Assembly (NCBI GenBank): GCA_965662045.1
Contig: CBFIGE010000006.1
Coordinates: forward strand, 74,457-138,456
DNA length: 64,000 nucleotides
Origin: UBA3478 sp965662045
Lineage (GTDB): Bacteria; Bacteroidota; Bacteroidia; Flavobacteriales; Flavobacteriaceae
Direction of reading: 5' to 3'
The notes beneath the pieces were generated by a model, which was given only the letters and a program-made list of their open reading frames with translations, made no database searches and had not been told where the DNA came from. Within the stretch, counting starts at the first letter, position 1. Each line of letters opens with the position of its first letter. Both the position numbers and the translations under genes were made by a program. Of the stretch, positions 44,200 through 52,395 are shown one piece after another.

Positions 44200-44684
44200 T
44201 GAGAGTCATAAAGGCTTTGTTTAAAATACCATTTTCTGAATTGATTTATTTAATTCGAGAATGCCTAAAGAGACCTTTATACATATGGCCAACACTGGCA
44301 GCAACTAAAAACTGTATGTTAAAAGCGCAGCGAACATATGGCATCAAACACCACGGCAATGGTAAGGCGAATGCCTTTAGACACGCCTATTGGTGTTACC
44401 TGATTTCGAACTATTGTTATCAATGGAGTCGTAATACGGAAGACGTCTGTATTTGGACTAAAAAAATGACAGACTTTCACGAAAGATGCTTTATTAATGA
44501 CCCGGTTGAAACCGCTATGGATTTACACAACAATCAAATTGGAATAGAATTGTTCAAACAACATTTAAACCGAGGAGAGTCTGAAGTTATAGAAGCCTTG
44601 GTGAATATGGTTGAAGACGCCAAAGCCGTTGATGTCAACCAAATGCCTTTTAACATCCCAGAACTTGTTTATCTGAACTCTTAA
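44199..44684 (+). CDS. DUF6973-type protein inside the heme operon
   Basis: A 161-residue protein with no membrane or signal segment. Conserved pattern: GKANAFRHAYWCYLI (Asn58, Arg61, His62, Trp65), then KKMTDFHERC (Asp92, His94, Glu95) and ETAMDLHNNQIG (Asp108, His110, Asn111). Such spaced His/Asp/Glu residues look like a metal or catalytic site. I place it in the DUF6973 group, whose function is not established. It sits between hemE and hemF with TGATG and 1-base junctions, so it is made together with the heme enzymes and is a candidate accessory factor in porphyrin or iron handling. Confidence 0.75.
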   Translation: MRVIKALFKIPFSELIYLIRECLKRPLYIWPTLAATKNCMLKAQRTYGIKHHGNGKANAFRHAYWCYLISNYCYQWSRNTEDVCIWTKKMTDFHERCFINDPVETAMDLHNNQIGIELFKQHLNRGESEVIEALVNMVEDAKAVDVNQMPFNIPELVYLNS

Positions 44685-44685
44685 T

Positions 44686-45699
44686 ATGCAAAACACCAAA
44701 GATCAATTTTACGCCTTTATTCAAAACTTGCAGGATGACATTTGCCGAAGCATAGAAGAAATTGATGGACAAGTAAAATTTGAACAAGATTTGTGGGATC
44801 GACCAGGAGGAGGTGGAGGAAGAACACGTGTGATCGAAAACGGTGGCGTATTTGAAAAAGGCGGAGTCAATATTTCGGCTGTTCACGGCAAGCTTCCCGA
44901 GAGTATGCAAAACTATTTCAAGGTTGACGATTCTAATTTCTTTGCCTGCGGATTGAGTTTAGTTTTGCATCCTGAAAACCCAATGGTTCCCACGGTACAT
45001 GCCAATTGGAGGTACTTTGAATTATATGACAAAGAAGGTCAAAAAATAGACGCCTGGTTTGGAGGTGGACTAGACCTTACCCCTTATTACCTCTTTGAAG
45101 AAGATGCTGCGCATTTTCACCGAGTTTGTAAAGAGGCCTGTGACCGTCATGATCCTGAATTTTATTCCAACTACAAAGAAAAATGTGATGCCTATTTTCA
45201 CAATCATCACAGGCAAGAGGCCCGAGGTATAGGTGGATTGTTTTTTGACTACCTCAAAGAAACAGAAAAGATGAGCACTCAACAGTGGTATAATTTTGTG
45301 ACTGATGTGGCTCAAAACTTTTTGAATGCCTATGTTCCAATCGCCAACCGCAGAAAGAATTTACCGTATTCAGAAGCGCAGCGAGAATGGCAAGAATTAC
45401 GAAGAGGGCGTTATGTCGAATTCAATCTCGTGCACGATAAGGGAACCCTGTTTGGTTTAAAAACCAATGGGCGTATTGAAAGTATTTTAATGTCACTGCC
45501 ACCGAGAGTTCGTTGGCAATACAATAAACAAGTAGAAGAAGGCTCTGAGGAACAACAACTTATTGAAGTCTTAAAAAATCCGNNNNNNNNNNNNNNNNNN
45601 NNNNNNNNNNNNNNNNNNNNNNNNNNNNNNNNNNNNNNNNNNNNNNNNNNNNNNNNNNNNNNNNNNNNNNNNNNNNNNNNAAAATCATGGGTGTCTTAA
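44686..45699 (+). CDS. hemF: Oxygen-dependent coproporphyrinogen III oxidase (interrupted by assembly gap)
   Basis: An enzyme that oxidatively decarboxylates coproporphyrinogen III to protoporphyrinogen IX with O2. The 299 residues before the gap include KFEQDLWDRPGGGGGRTRV, VPTVHANWRYFEL, AWFGGGLDLTPYY, HHRQEARGIGGLFFDYL and GRYVEFNLVHDKGTLFGLKTNGRIESILMSLPP (split motifs). Known HemF proteins end soon after this point with a (K/R)xW(V/I) tail; KSWV appears on the far side of the gap. The N run therefore probably replaces few or no real bases, and the true length should be about 303 residues. It overlaps PhzF by 13 bases. Confidence 0.94.
   Translation: MQNTKDQFYAFIQNLQDDICRSIEEIDGQVKFEQDLWDRPGGGGGRTRVIENGGVFEKGGVNISAVHGKLPESMQNYFKVDDSNFFACGLSLVLHPENPMVPTVHANWRYFELYDKEGQKIDAWFGGGLDLTPYYLFEEDAAHFHRVCKEACDRHDPEFYSNYKEKCDAYFHNHHRQEARGIGGLFFDYLKETEKMSTQQWYNFVTDVAQNFLNAYVPIANRRKNLPYSEAQREWQELRRGRYVEFNLVHDKGTLFGLKTNGRIESILMSLPPRVRWQYNKQVEEGSEEQQLIEVLKNPXXXXXXXXXXXXXXXXXXXXXXXXXXXXXXXXXKSWVS
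45583..45680. other. Assembly gap of 98 N near the hemF 3' end
   Basis: 98 N between LKNP and KSWV of HemF. The frame happens to be kept across the run, but the protein family leaves no room for 33 extra residues here. Confidence 0.9.
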
Positions 45700-46511
45700 A
45701 ATTAAAAATGTATCAGGTGGATGCTTTTGCATCTGCAGTTTTTGGGGGAAACCCTGCAGCGGTCTGCATTTTAGAGGAGTGGATTGCTGATGAGACCATG
45801 CAGCGAATCGCAGAGGAAAACAATTTAGCTGAAACCGCTTATGCAGTTTATAACAATGGAGTATACGACATTCGTTGGTTTACCCCTGAAGAAGAAGTAG
45901 ACCTCTGTGGGCACGCCACTCTAGCAACCTCTTATGTGCTTTTTAATCACGAAACGAAACACCTCAGCGAGGCTACAAAAAACAATGCCCTACAACTGTA
46001 TTCACATCGAAGTGGCCCCTTATCTGTCGTTAAAAAAGGTGACGATTTATACGAGCTCAATTTTCCTGTGGATGATTTAAATCAGAGTGATTTTAACTTA
46101 TCTCACACAGAAGTTTTAGTGGGTTGCAAGGCCATAAAAGCTTTCGAAGGAAAAACAGATTTGATGCTGATTTATGAAAACGAGGCCCAGATCCGATCGC
46201 TTCAACCTAACTTTTTTGAAATTGATAAAATAAAAGTAAGGGGGATTATTTGCACAGCTCCCGGCGATAGTGTTGACTTTGTTTCTCGATTTTTTGCCCC
46301 CCAATGCGGTGTTCCTGAAGACCCTGCTACCGGTTCAGCACACACCACCTTGACTCCATATTGGGCTGAGCAAATCGGAAAGACTCAACTCAGTGCTCAA
46401 CAACTATCAAAAAGAGTCGGTAATTTTGAATGTACCCTGCTTGAAGACCGCGTTTTAATTCGCGGTAAAGCGTTTTGTTATTTAATAGGAGAAATATATG
46501 TACCCCAATAG
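45687..46511 (+). CDS. PhzF family isomerase/epimerase-like protein
   Basis: A 274-residue protein of the PhzF (diaminopimelate-epimerase-like) fold. KMYQVDAFASAVFGGNPAAVCIL opens the chain; the conserved Glu is in AEENNLAETAYAVY; EVDLCGHATLATSYVLF and the closing QCGVPEDPATGSAHTTLTPYWAE are strong family blocks. PhzF members act as isomerases in phenazine or other small-molecule pathways; most, including this one, have no known substrate. I use the ATG at 45687, though one at 45708 is possible. The gene lies between hemF and hemB and overlaps hemB by 14 bases. Confidence 0.9.
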   Translation: MGVLKLKMYQVDAFASAVFGGNPAAVCILEEWIADETMQRIAEENNLAETAYAVYNNGVYDIRWFTPEEEVDLCGHATLATSYVLFNHETKHLSEATKNNALQLYSHRSGPLSVVKKGDDLYELNFPVDDLNQSDFNLSHTEVLVGCKAIKAFEGKTDLMLIYENEAQIRSLQPNFFEIDKIKVRGIICTAPGDSVDFVSRFFAPQCGVPEDPATGSAHTTLTPYWAEQIGKTQLSAQQLSKRVGNFECTLLEDRVLIRGKAFCYLIGEIYVPQ

Positions 46512-47496
46512 TAGACCACGCAGATTAAGAGCAAACCACGCCATTCGCAGCTTGGTTCAAGAGCACCACTTAAGTGTTAACGATTTTATCGTACCCTTAT
46601 TTGTTGTTGAAGGAATGTCAATTCGAGAAGAAATCGATTCTATGCCAGGTCAATTTCGATTAAGCATTGACCAATTGATTAAAGAGGCCCATGAAATTCA
46701 AAGTTTAGGCTTAAAAAGTATCTTACTCTTTACCAAGGTATCTGATGATTTAAAAGACAATACAGGTAAAGAAGCCCTTAACCCCATTGGCTTGATGCAA
46801 CGCGCCATTAAAGCGGTCAAAGAAAACTGCCCAGAACTCTACCTCATGACTGATGTGGCTTTAGACCCTTTTTCAATATACGGACATGACGGAATTGTAA
46901 AAGATGGAGGAATTGTAAATGATCAAACTGCGGCTGTCTTAGCGCAAATGAGCGTCTCTCATGCTGAAGCTGGAGCAGATATGGTTGCGCCAAGCGATAT
47001 GATGGATGGACGTGTAAAAATCATCCGTGAGGCATTAGACAAGGCTGGCTTTGTCAATTGTGGTATTCTCTCTTATAGCGCAAAATATGCCAGTTCTTAC
47101 TACGGACCTTTTAGAGATGCGCTTGACTCAGCACCATCCAACGAAGTCAATATACCAAGTGATAAAAAAACCTATCAAATGGATTTTGCAAACAAAAGAG
47201 AAGCGATAAGAGAAGCGCTGCTCGACCAAGATGAAGGCGCTGATATTTTAATGGTAAAACCTGGATTGGCCTATTTAGATATCGTGCAAGACCTCAAAGA
47301 AAATGTCTTGCTTCCTATCGCCGTTTATCAAGTTTCTGGGGAATACGCCATGATTAAAGCGGCCAGCGCAAAAGGTTGGATTGATCACGATGCTGTTGTA
47401 TTTGAACAGCTCATCGCAATTAAAAGAGCAGGCGCTTCTATCATTGCCTCCTATTTTGCAAAAGAGGTTGCGCAATGGCTTAAGGATGGAAAATAA
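46498..47496 (+). CDS. hemB: Delta-aminolevulinic acid dehydratase (porphobilinogen synthase)
   Basis: A 332-residue enzyme condensing two 5-aminolevulinate to porphobilinogen. Active-site lysines are Lys196 in LSYSAKYASSYYGPFRDA and Lys254 in DILMVKPGLAYLD. Residues 119-132 read DVALDPFSIYGHDG, with Asp in place of the zinc Cys triad, so this is the magnesium-type, zinc-independent class. LLDQDEGADI and GEYAMIKAA are further blocks. It overlaps the ogt gene by 11 bases. Confidence 0.97.
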   Translation: MYPNSRPRRLRANHAIRSLVQEHHLSVNDFIVPLFVVEGMSIREEIDSMPGQFRLSIDQLIKEAHEIQSLGLKSILLFTKVSDDLKDNTGKEALNPIGLMQRAIKAVKENCPELYLMTDVALDPFSIYGHDGIVKDGGIVNDQTAAVLAQMSVSHAEAGADMVAPSDMMDGRVKIIREALDKAGFVNCGILSYSAKYASSYYGPFRDALDSAPSNEVNIPSDKKTYQMDFANKREAIREALLDQDEGADILMVKPGLAYLDIVQDLKENVLLPIAVYQVSGEYAMIKAASAKGWIDHDAVVFEQLIAIKRAGASIIASYFAKEVAQWLKDGK

Positions 47497-47974
47497 TTCT
47501 ATCTGTTTCAAAAGTCCAGTAGGCTATATTTCTGTTGAAGCAAATAGCACACATGTACTCAGTGTTCGCTTTGCAAATGGTCCACAAAAAAACAGTGAGT
47601 CGACAGTTTTGTTAAACTTAGTTCAAGAACAAGTCAGCGCCTATTTCAATGGTACCTTAACCGCATTTGATCTTCCCTTAGAAATCAAGGGCACTGATTT
47701 TCAACGCAAAGTATGGCAACACTTATTGACTATTCCTTTCGGCAAAACCTGTTCTTATTTAGATTTAGCTTTAGATTTGGGTGATGCTAAAGCTATTAGG
47801 GCAGTAGCGGCTGCCAATGCCAAAAACAAGCATCTTATTGTCATACCTTGTCATCGCGTCATCGCAAAAAGTGGAAAGATGCAGGGCTACGCAGGAGGTA
47901 TTGCACGAAAAGAGCAGCTTCTGCTGCACGAAAAAGGGCTATTGCAGGCGAGCTTATTTAGTTCAGGTACTTAG
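47486..47974 (+). CDS. ogt: Methylated-DNA-protein-cysteine methyltransferase
   Basis: A 162-residue suicide repair protein that takes methyl groups from O6-methylguanine onto its own Cys122 in IPCHRVIAKSGKMQGYAGG. TDFQRKVWQHLLTIPFGKTCSYLDLA is the helix-turn-helix part that flips the base. The frame opens upstream to 47381, inside hemB, but the ATG at 47486 gives the normal N-terminus. It overlaps hemB by 11 bases and so is the last gene of the heme transcript. Its last 4 bases overlap the convergent gene ending at 47971. Confidence 0.92.
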   Translation: MENNSICFKSPVGYISVEANSTHVLSVRFANGPQKNSESTVLLNLVQEQVSAYFNGTLTAFDLPLEIKGTDFQRKVWQHLLTIPFGKTCSYLDLALDLGDAKAIRAVAAANAKNKHLIVIPCHRVIAKSGKMQGYAGGIARKEQLLLHEKGLLQASLFSSGT

Positions 47975-49251
47975 TGTTGATTTAAACGGATGAGTTTGAT
48001 GCGCTTATCATCTCGACTTTGAGTGTGAATGAACACCGCTTTGCTTTTGGTTATACCCGCTTTTTCTATGGCTAAATTTTCGATAGAAATCAAACATTTT
48101 CTGAGTTTTTTCAGCCTAGATTCGTAAGTCAATTGTGGCTCAAAGTCTTGTTGTAATTCAGTTAATTCAATAGGTTTAGGATGACTTTCTACAATTTTAT
48201 TAAAGATAATGGCTTCGGCCTCGGACAATTCTGCCAGTATTTCTTCTTTTTTGGACAGTACAACTTTTGCTACTGACTTGCGTCTTATGAGTGTCAGAAA
48301 TGCGAGACCAATTAAAATTATAATTAAGGGAATTATTAGGAGCTTATTTTTATTCGCGTCTTGCGTTAATTGAAAAGAAACGGTCTTTATGGGCCTCGTA
48401 AATAAGAGGTCTTCATTAATAGTCAATAAGTCTTTATGGTTTCTGTCATAAACGAGAAAAGTTTTTGATACAGAATTGTAGTTGATAAAGTATTTGCCAT
48501 CTTTTAAATCCTGATCATAATTATAAAGCGTATAGGTTTTTTCTTTGAAATTCCACTTTATGATATTATCATTTTCACCAAAGAATAATGCTTCTGGGTA
48601 TTGAGGACATTCGGGCCACACGGGATAATTTTGATAAAAAGGGTTGTAATTTACATTGAGTATTACATCAGCATATAGCCCTTTTTGAAATTCATACTCA
48701 AAATATTTGATAACAGATCTGTCAGTACTTAAGCCTATCAATTTATCTGAGATTGAGTCATATTGAACCCTCAAAATATCATCTTCGAATTGCTTTATTT
48801 TAAGTTTATACTCGTACCATTCTTTTAGAAACTTATCGTAATAAACGATGTTTTTGGCTTCATTAAACTCGCCAAAGCCACCAATAAGCGCAATAGTATC
48901 GTTTTTATTAAAGAGAGCTGCGTTGTAGCGGCTTCTCCACATATAACTTTTATCTAAACGAACTAAACTGTCGTTTTTATATTGATAAACCAAGCCTCCG
49001 CCTCTGTGAATAAAAATGTTATCTGTATTTCGAAACATTATGAACTGCTGAACATCTAATTGAAAGTTATGTTCACGTGCAGTAAAGTTTATGGCGTCTT
49101 GTGTAAAATAAACCTTAGAGTTCGTAATGATTTTAAAACCCTCTCCTTGAGGTAAGCTGATAAAAGAAAAAGCGCTTTGGAATTTTGGTGGCTCATTTTG
49201 TGCGGAAACTACAAACGGTAAAAAAATAAACAGGGCGCTAAGTTTTTTCAT
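47971..49251 (-). CDS. Putative transmembrane regulator: beta-propeller-like sensor with C-terminal winged-helix-like domain
   Basis: A 426-residue protein with a signal peptide (ending VSAQN), a long beta-rich periplasmic region with kelch-like blades (NDTIALIGGFGEFNEAKNIVYYD, LGSTDRSV-like ISDKLIGLSTDRSV), one transmembrane helix (LLIIPLIIILIGLAFLTLI, about 308-326) and a cytoplasmic C-terminus with LSEAEAIIFNKIVESHPKPI, ELTELQQDF, ESRLKKLRKCLISIE and a final IKLIRL strand. The last part looks like a winged helix, with helix, helix, wing. If so, it is a membrane-bound one-component regulator. Not a family I can name; no partner is adjacent. Confidence 0.6.
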   Translation of the reverse strand: MKKLSALFIFLPFVVSAQNEPPKFQSAFSFISLPQGEGFKIITNSKVYFTQDAINFTAREHNFQLDVQQFIMFRNTDNIFIHRGGGLVYQYKNDSLVRLDKSYMWRSRYNAALFNKNDTIALIGGFGEFNEAKNIVYYDKFLKEWYEYKLKIKQFEDDILRVQYDSISDKLIGLSTDRSVIKYFEYEFQKGLYADVILNVNYNPFYQNYPVWPECPQYPEALFFGENDNIIKWNFKEKTYTLYNYDQDLKDGKYFINYNSVSKTFLVYDRNHKDLLTINEDLLFTRPIKTVSFQLTQDANKNKLLIIPLIIILIGLAFLTLIRRKSVAKVVLSKKEEILAELSEAEAIIFNKIVESHPKPIELTELQQDFEPQLTYESRLKKLRKCLISIENLAIEKAGITKSKAVFIHTQSRDDKRIKLIRLNQH

Positions 49252-49367
49252 TTACAGGTTTGGTTGGTTACCACCTAATTTATAATAAATACAGGAACAC
49301 TAAAGGAAAATTAGGGGATAGCTTGTAGTTGTCTGGTTTTTTTTGCACTATGAAACTTGAAATTGTA

Positions 49368-50207
49368 TTAACAATACCAATATAAAAACTGAGCGACCGC
49401 AGACAATACTTCACCCTCTTTTGCTCGAGAAGATATAAATAGAACGATCCTGCTATAAGAATAGCCTTCGGCCATATCTGCCACTAAATCATCTTGACCA
49501 TCGCCGTCGATGTCTCCTTGATAAACCACCTTGTAATTTGCTTCTAGAGACACGCGCTCTTGGTTGAGTAAACTTTGTTGTAGGCTATCATTGCCTATAG
49601 TTTTAAACGCGGTCCACTTTACAAATGATGACACCTTATTGTATTGAGAACCAACAGGCGGTCCTGTTTGAAAATCGAAACTTATGGTGTTGGGCGAAGC
49701 TTCTGCTTGCTCATTATTCAATCCTGAAATCAAAAATAAAGGTGTTATACTTTTATGCTCTTCTGATAATTCCGCAAAAATATCGTCACCACAGTCTTGC
49801 ATTTCTTCAACTCCAAATTCAAGTTCTACCTTTTGTTTTTCAAGAACACCATTAATGACATAATAAGCAGTCCACTCTTTGTCTTTAAATGAAGATGGCA
49901 TTTCTTCTTCTTCAGCATAAGAGCCTAATTGAAATATGCTTATGTCAGATGAGACCTCATTATAATACTGTTCGCCAACTGAATCATGTGAAGGGGTAAC
50001 GTCTGTTTCAGCAGTGTTTGTTTCAGAAACCTCAACTTCCTCTAATGTGATTGGCACATCAGCTTCGGTGGTGTCGATTTGAACTTCAACACTGTTGCTT
50101 TTTATTGCTGGAATAATTTCAGTTGTATTGGGCTGACTAGCTTTTTCTTTCTTCGGTCCACAGGCGATTACTAAAGAAAAAATTAAAATAAATGGGATGC
50201 TTCTCAT
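49368..50207 (-). CDS. Lipoprotein of a tandem paralogous pair (FG-GAP-like calcium motif)
   Basis: A 279-residue predicted lipoprotein (MRSIPFILIFSLVIACG; lipobox Cys about 16), with a low-complexity Thr/Glu/Val linker to about residue 80. DKEWTAYYVINGVLEKQKVELEF and a C-terminal DIDGDGQDDLVADMAEGYSYS follow; the latter is an FG-GAP/EF-hand-like calcium loop. It shares this plan with the gene at 50218 (KNWTAIYLNSQDSILRIPVRFE; DIDGDGLNDLYASVASKYSYS), so they are duplicates. Function unknown; probably anchored in the outer membrane facing the periplasm or outside. Gap to its upstream paralogue is 10 bases. Confidence 0.65.
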   Translation of the reverse strand: MRSIPFILIFSLVIACGPKKEKASQPNTTEIIPAIKSNSVEVQIDTTEADVPITLEEVEVSETNTAETDVTPSHDSVGEQYYNEVSSDISIFQLGSYAEEEEMPSSFKDKEWTAYYVINGVLEKQKVELEFGVEEMQDCGDDIFAELSEEHKSITPLFLISGLNNEQAEASPNTISFDFQTGPPVGSQYNKVSSFVKWTAFKTIGNDSLQQSLLNQERVSLEANYKVVYQGDIDGDGQDDLVADMAEGYSYSRIVLFISSRAKEGEVLSAVAQFLYWYC

Positions 50208-50217
50208 AATTTAAAAA

Positions 50218-51051
50218 TTAACAGCCAAAGTCTTGCAATGCAGCAACCGCTTTTACTGCATTTAAAGGCTCCGCCAATGATGATAAAAATAATACAGTGA
50301 GACTGTAGGAATATTTAGAAGCAACCGATGCATATAGGTCATTAAGACCATCACCATCGATATCAGCTTCTAAAATAAGATCTATAATTGGGTCGTCTAA
50401 AAAACCATTAATTTTTAAGAGTTGTTGGCTAATAGTGTCTTGATTTACAATTTTATAGGCCCTCCAGTCGAAGTCATAATGATTGAGATTATAACCTTGG
50501 TCGTTAGTTTTTGGTTTGACCTTTGACATTAATGCGTAATACAATTGATCTTCTGATGGGTTTACATCATTAAAAGTCAAACCAGATATATATACTATTG
50601 GTTTTAGGTTTAAAAGCTCTTGTTTGTATTGTTCATCGAGCAGAACCTGCATTTTATATTTTGGGTCACACTCTTCAAAGAAAGGGTCCACTTCGGTTTC
50701 GAGTATTTCGAAACGCACGGGAATACGCAAAATAGAATCTTGACTGTTTAAATAAATAGCCGTCCAATTTTTCTCTAGATGATTCAGAGCTTGTTCTTCG
50801 GTATAGTACCCGCCCATTTCATACATGTCTATGGCCGTTTCAATCCCCAAATAATCTTCGCCATAAATACTGCGCTCTAAGTCTTGTTCAGGCGAAGCGC
50901 TTGACTCTTGTTTGGTTTGGATGTTAACTGTCTTTATAGAGTCACTTTGAAGTTCAACAGCTTCTTGGGTTGCTGGGGTAGATTTGCTTTCTGATACCCC
51001 TTTACACTGAATAAACAGCATACCGCAAAATAATAATCCAAGACCTCGCAT
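50218..51051 (-). CDS. Lipoprotein, upstream member of the tandem paralogous pair
   Basis: A 277-residue predicted lipoprotein (MRGLGLLFCGMLFIQCKG; Cys about 16). A Ser/Gln/Glu-rich linker leads to a beta-rich domain and DIDGDGLNDLYASVASKYSYSLTVLFLSS, followed by AVAALQDFGC. The plan and several blocks match the gene at 49368, including the aligned WTAxY strand and the closing FLSS/FISS strand. The pair is probably co-transcribed on the minus strand. Role not known. Confidence 0.65.
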   Translation of the reverse strand: MRGLGLLFCGMLFIQCKGVSESKSTPATQEAVELQSDSIKTVNIQTKQESSASPEQDLERSIYGEDYLGIETAIDMYEMGGYYTEEQALNHLEKNWTAIYLNSQDSILRIPVRFEILETEVDPFFEECDPKYKMQVLLDEQYKQELLNLKPIVYISGLTFNDVNPSEDQLYYALMSKVKPKTNDQGYNLNHYDFDWRAYKIVNQDTISQQLLKINGFLDDPIIDLILEADIDGDGLNDLYASVASKYSYSLTVLFLSSLAEPLNAVKAVAALQDFGC

Positions 51052-51146
51052 TGATTTGTATTTTATATAAACTTAAAACAATCTTTTTAAGAACAAGATT
51101 GGAGGATAAATAAATTAATCGAAGTGAAAACCTCTGATTCAAATCG

Positions 51147-51154
51147 TACTTTTG
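51147..51154 (+). promoter_or_regulatory. -7 element for hflX
   Basis: TACTTTTG fits TAnnTTTG. Transcription would begin near 51159-51161, downstream of the ATG at 51156, which supports the start at 51168. Confidence 0.5.
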
Positions 51155-51167
51155 TATGCAGTACGTT

Positions 51168-52394
51168 ATGATAGAAAAGAAAGACCACGTTTTTGAAAAA
51201 TCAATTCTTGTTGGGATTATTAATAAATCTCAAAACTTAGAGAAAGTAAATGAGTATCTCGACGAGTTAGAATTTCTTACGTATACAGCTGGAGGTGAAG
51301 TCTACAAGCGTTTTGTCCAGCGTATGGATGTTCCTAACCCCAAAACATTTATAGGAAGTGGTAAGATGGAAGAAGTGTTTGCATACGTTAAATCTAACGA
51401 GATCAGCTCTGTTATTTTTGATGACGAGCTTACCCCTGCCCAACAAAAAAATATCGAGAAATTACTTAAGTGTAAAATTCTTGATCGCACGGGATTGATC
51501 TTGGATATTTTCGCACAACGCGCACAAACAAGCTACGCGAGAACCCAAGTGGAATTAGCTCAATACGAATACCTTTTGCCGCGCTTAGCAGGCCTTTGGA
51601 CACACCTTGAACGACAAAGAGGGGGGATTGGAATGCGTGGCCCTGGAGAAACGGAAATTGAAACTGACCGCCGTATTGTTCGTGACCGTATAGCTCTTCT
51701 CAAGAAAAAGCTCTTAAAAATCGACAAGCAAATGGAAACCCAGCGCAGTAATAGAGGTGCCTTGGTTCGAGTTGCTCTGGTTGGGTACACCAATGTGGGA
51801 AAATCTACACTGATGAATGTCATTAGTAAAAGTGAGGTCTTTGCAGAAAACAAACTTTTTGCAACTTTAGATACCACTGTTCGGAAAGTGGTCTTAGGAA
51901 ACCTTCCATTTCTTTTAAGCGATACCGTAGGGTTCATACGCAAACTTCCTACTCAACTGGTCGAAAGCTTTAAAAGCACCTTAGATGAGGTTCGTGAAGC
52001 AGATTTACTGCTGCACGTTGTTGACATTTCACACGTCAATTTTGAAGATCATATTGCCTCGGTGGAAAAAATACTTGAAGAAATCAAATGCAGTGACAAA
52101 CCCACCATTGTTGTATTCAATAAAATTGATCAATACACGGCAGAGCCCTATGACGAAGAAGATCTTACTACGATCTACGAGCCCAAACATTTCAGTCTTG
52201 AAGAATGGAAAAAAACATGGTACAATCAAGTAGGCGATCGCGTTTTATTTATTTCAGCTATTGAAAAAGAAAACTTGGAAGAATTTCGAAAAAGAGTGTA
52301 CTCTGAAGTGCGTAAAATACACGTGACCCGGTTTCCATATAACAACTTTTTGTACCCAGAACACTTGGATCAATACGGGCCATTAGGTGATTAA
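51168..52394 (+). CDS. hflX: GTPase HflX
   Basis: A 408-residue ribosome-associated GTPase that splits stalled 70S ribosomes under stress. The N-terminal HflX domain has FLTYTAGGEVYKRFVQRMD and TFIGSGKMEEVF; the linker has QYEYLLPRLAGLWTHLERQ and GGIGMRGPGETEIE; the G domain has G1 GYTNVGKST, G3 DTVGFIRKLP and G4 FNKID. The Met at 51168 (MIEKKDHVFEKS) matches the usual N-terminus; the upstream Met at 51156 overlaps the predicted transcription start. Single gene; converges with the DUF3078 gene one base apart. Confidence 0.95.
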   Translation: MIEKKDHVFEKSILVGIINKSQNLEKVNEYLDELEFLTYTAGGEVYKRFVQRMDVPNPKTFIGSGKMEEVFAYVKSNEISSVIFDDELTPAQQKNIEKLLKCKILDRTGLILDIFAQRAQTSYARTQVELAQYEYLLPRLAGLWTHLERQRGGIGMRGPGETEIETDRRIVRDRIALLKKKLLKIDKQMETQRSNRGALVRVALVGYTNVGKSTLMNVISKSEVFAENKLFATLDTTVRKVVLGNLPFLLSDTVGFIRKLPTQLVESFKSTLDEVREADLLLHVVDISHVNFEDHIASVEKILEEIKCSDKPTIVVFNKIDQYTAEPYDEEDLTTIYEPKHFSLEEWKKTWYNQVGDRVLFISAIEKENLEEFRKRVYSEVRKIHVTRFPYNNFLYPEHLDQYGPLGD

Positions 52395-52395
52395 A

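Noticed and set aside
50774..51167. Regulatory RNA or riboswitch ahead of hflX
   Set aside because: The 116-base space before the gene shows only a -7-like box and no stable fold or terminator that I could see.
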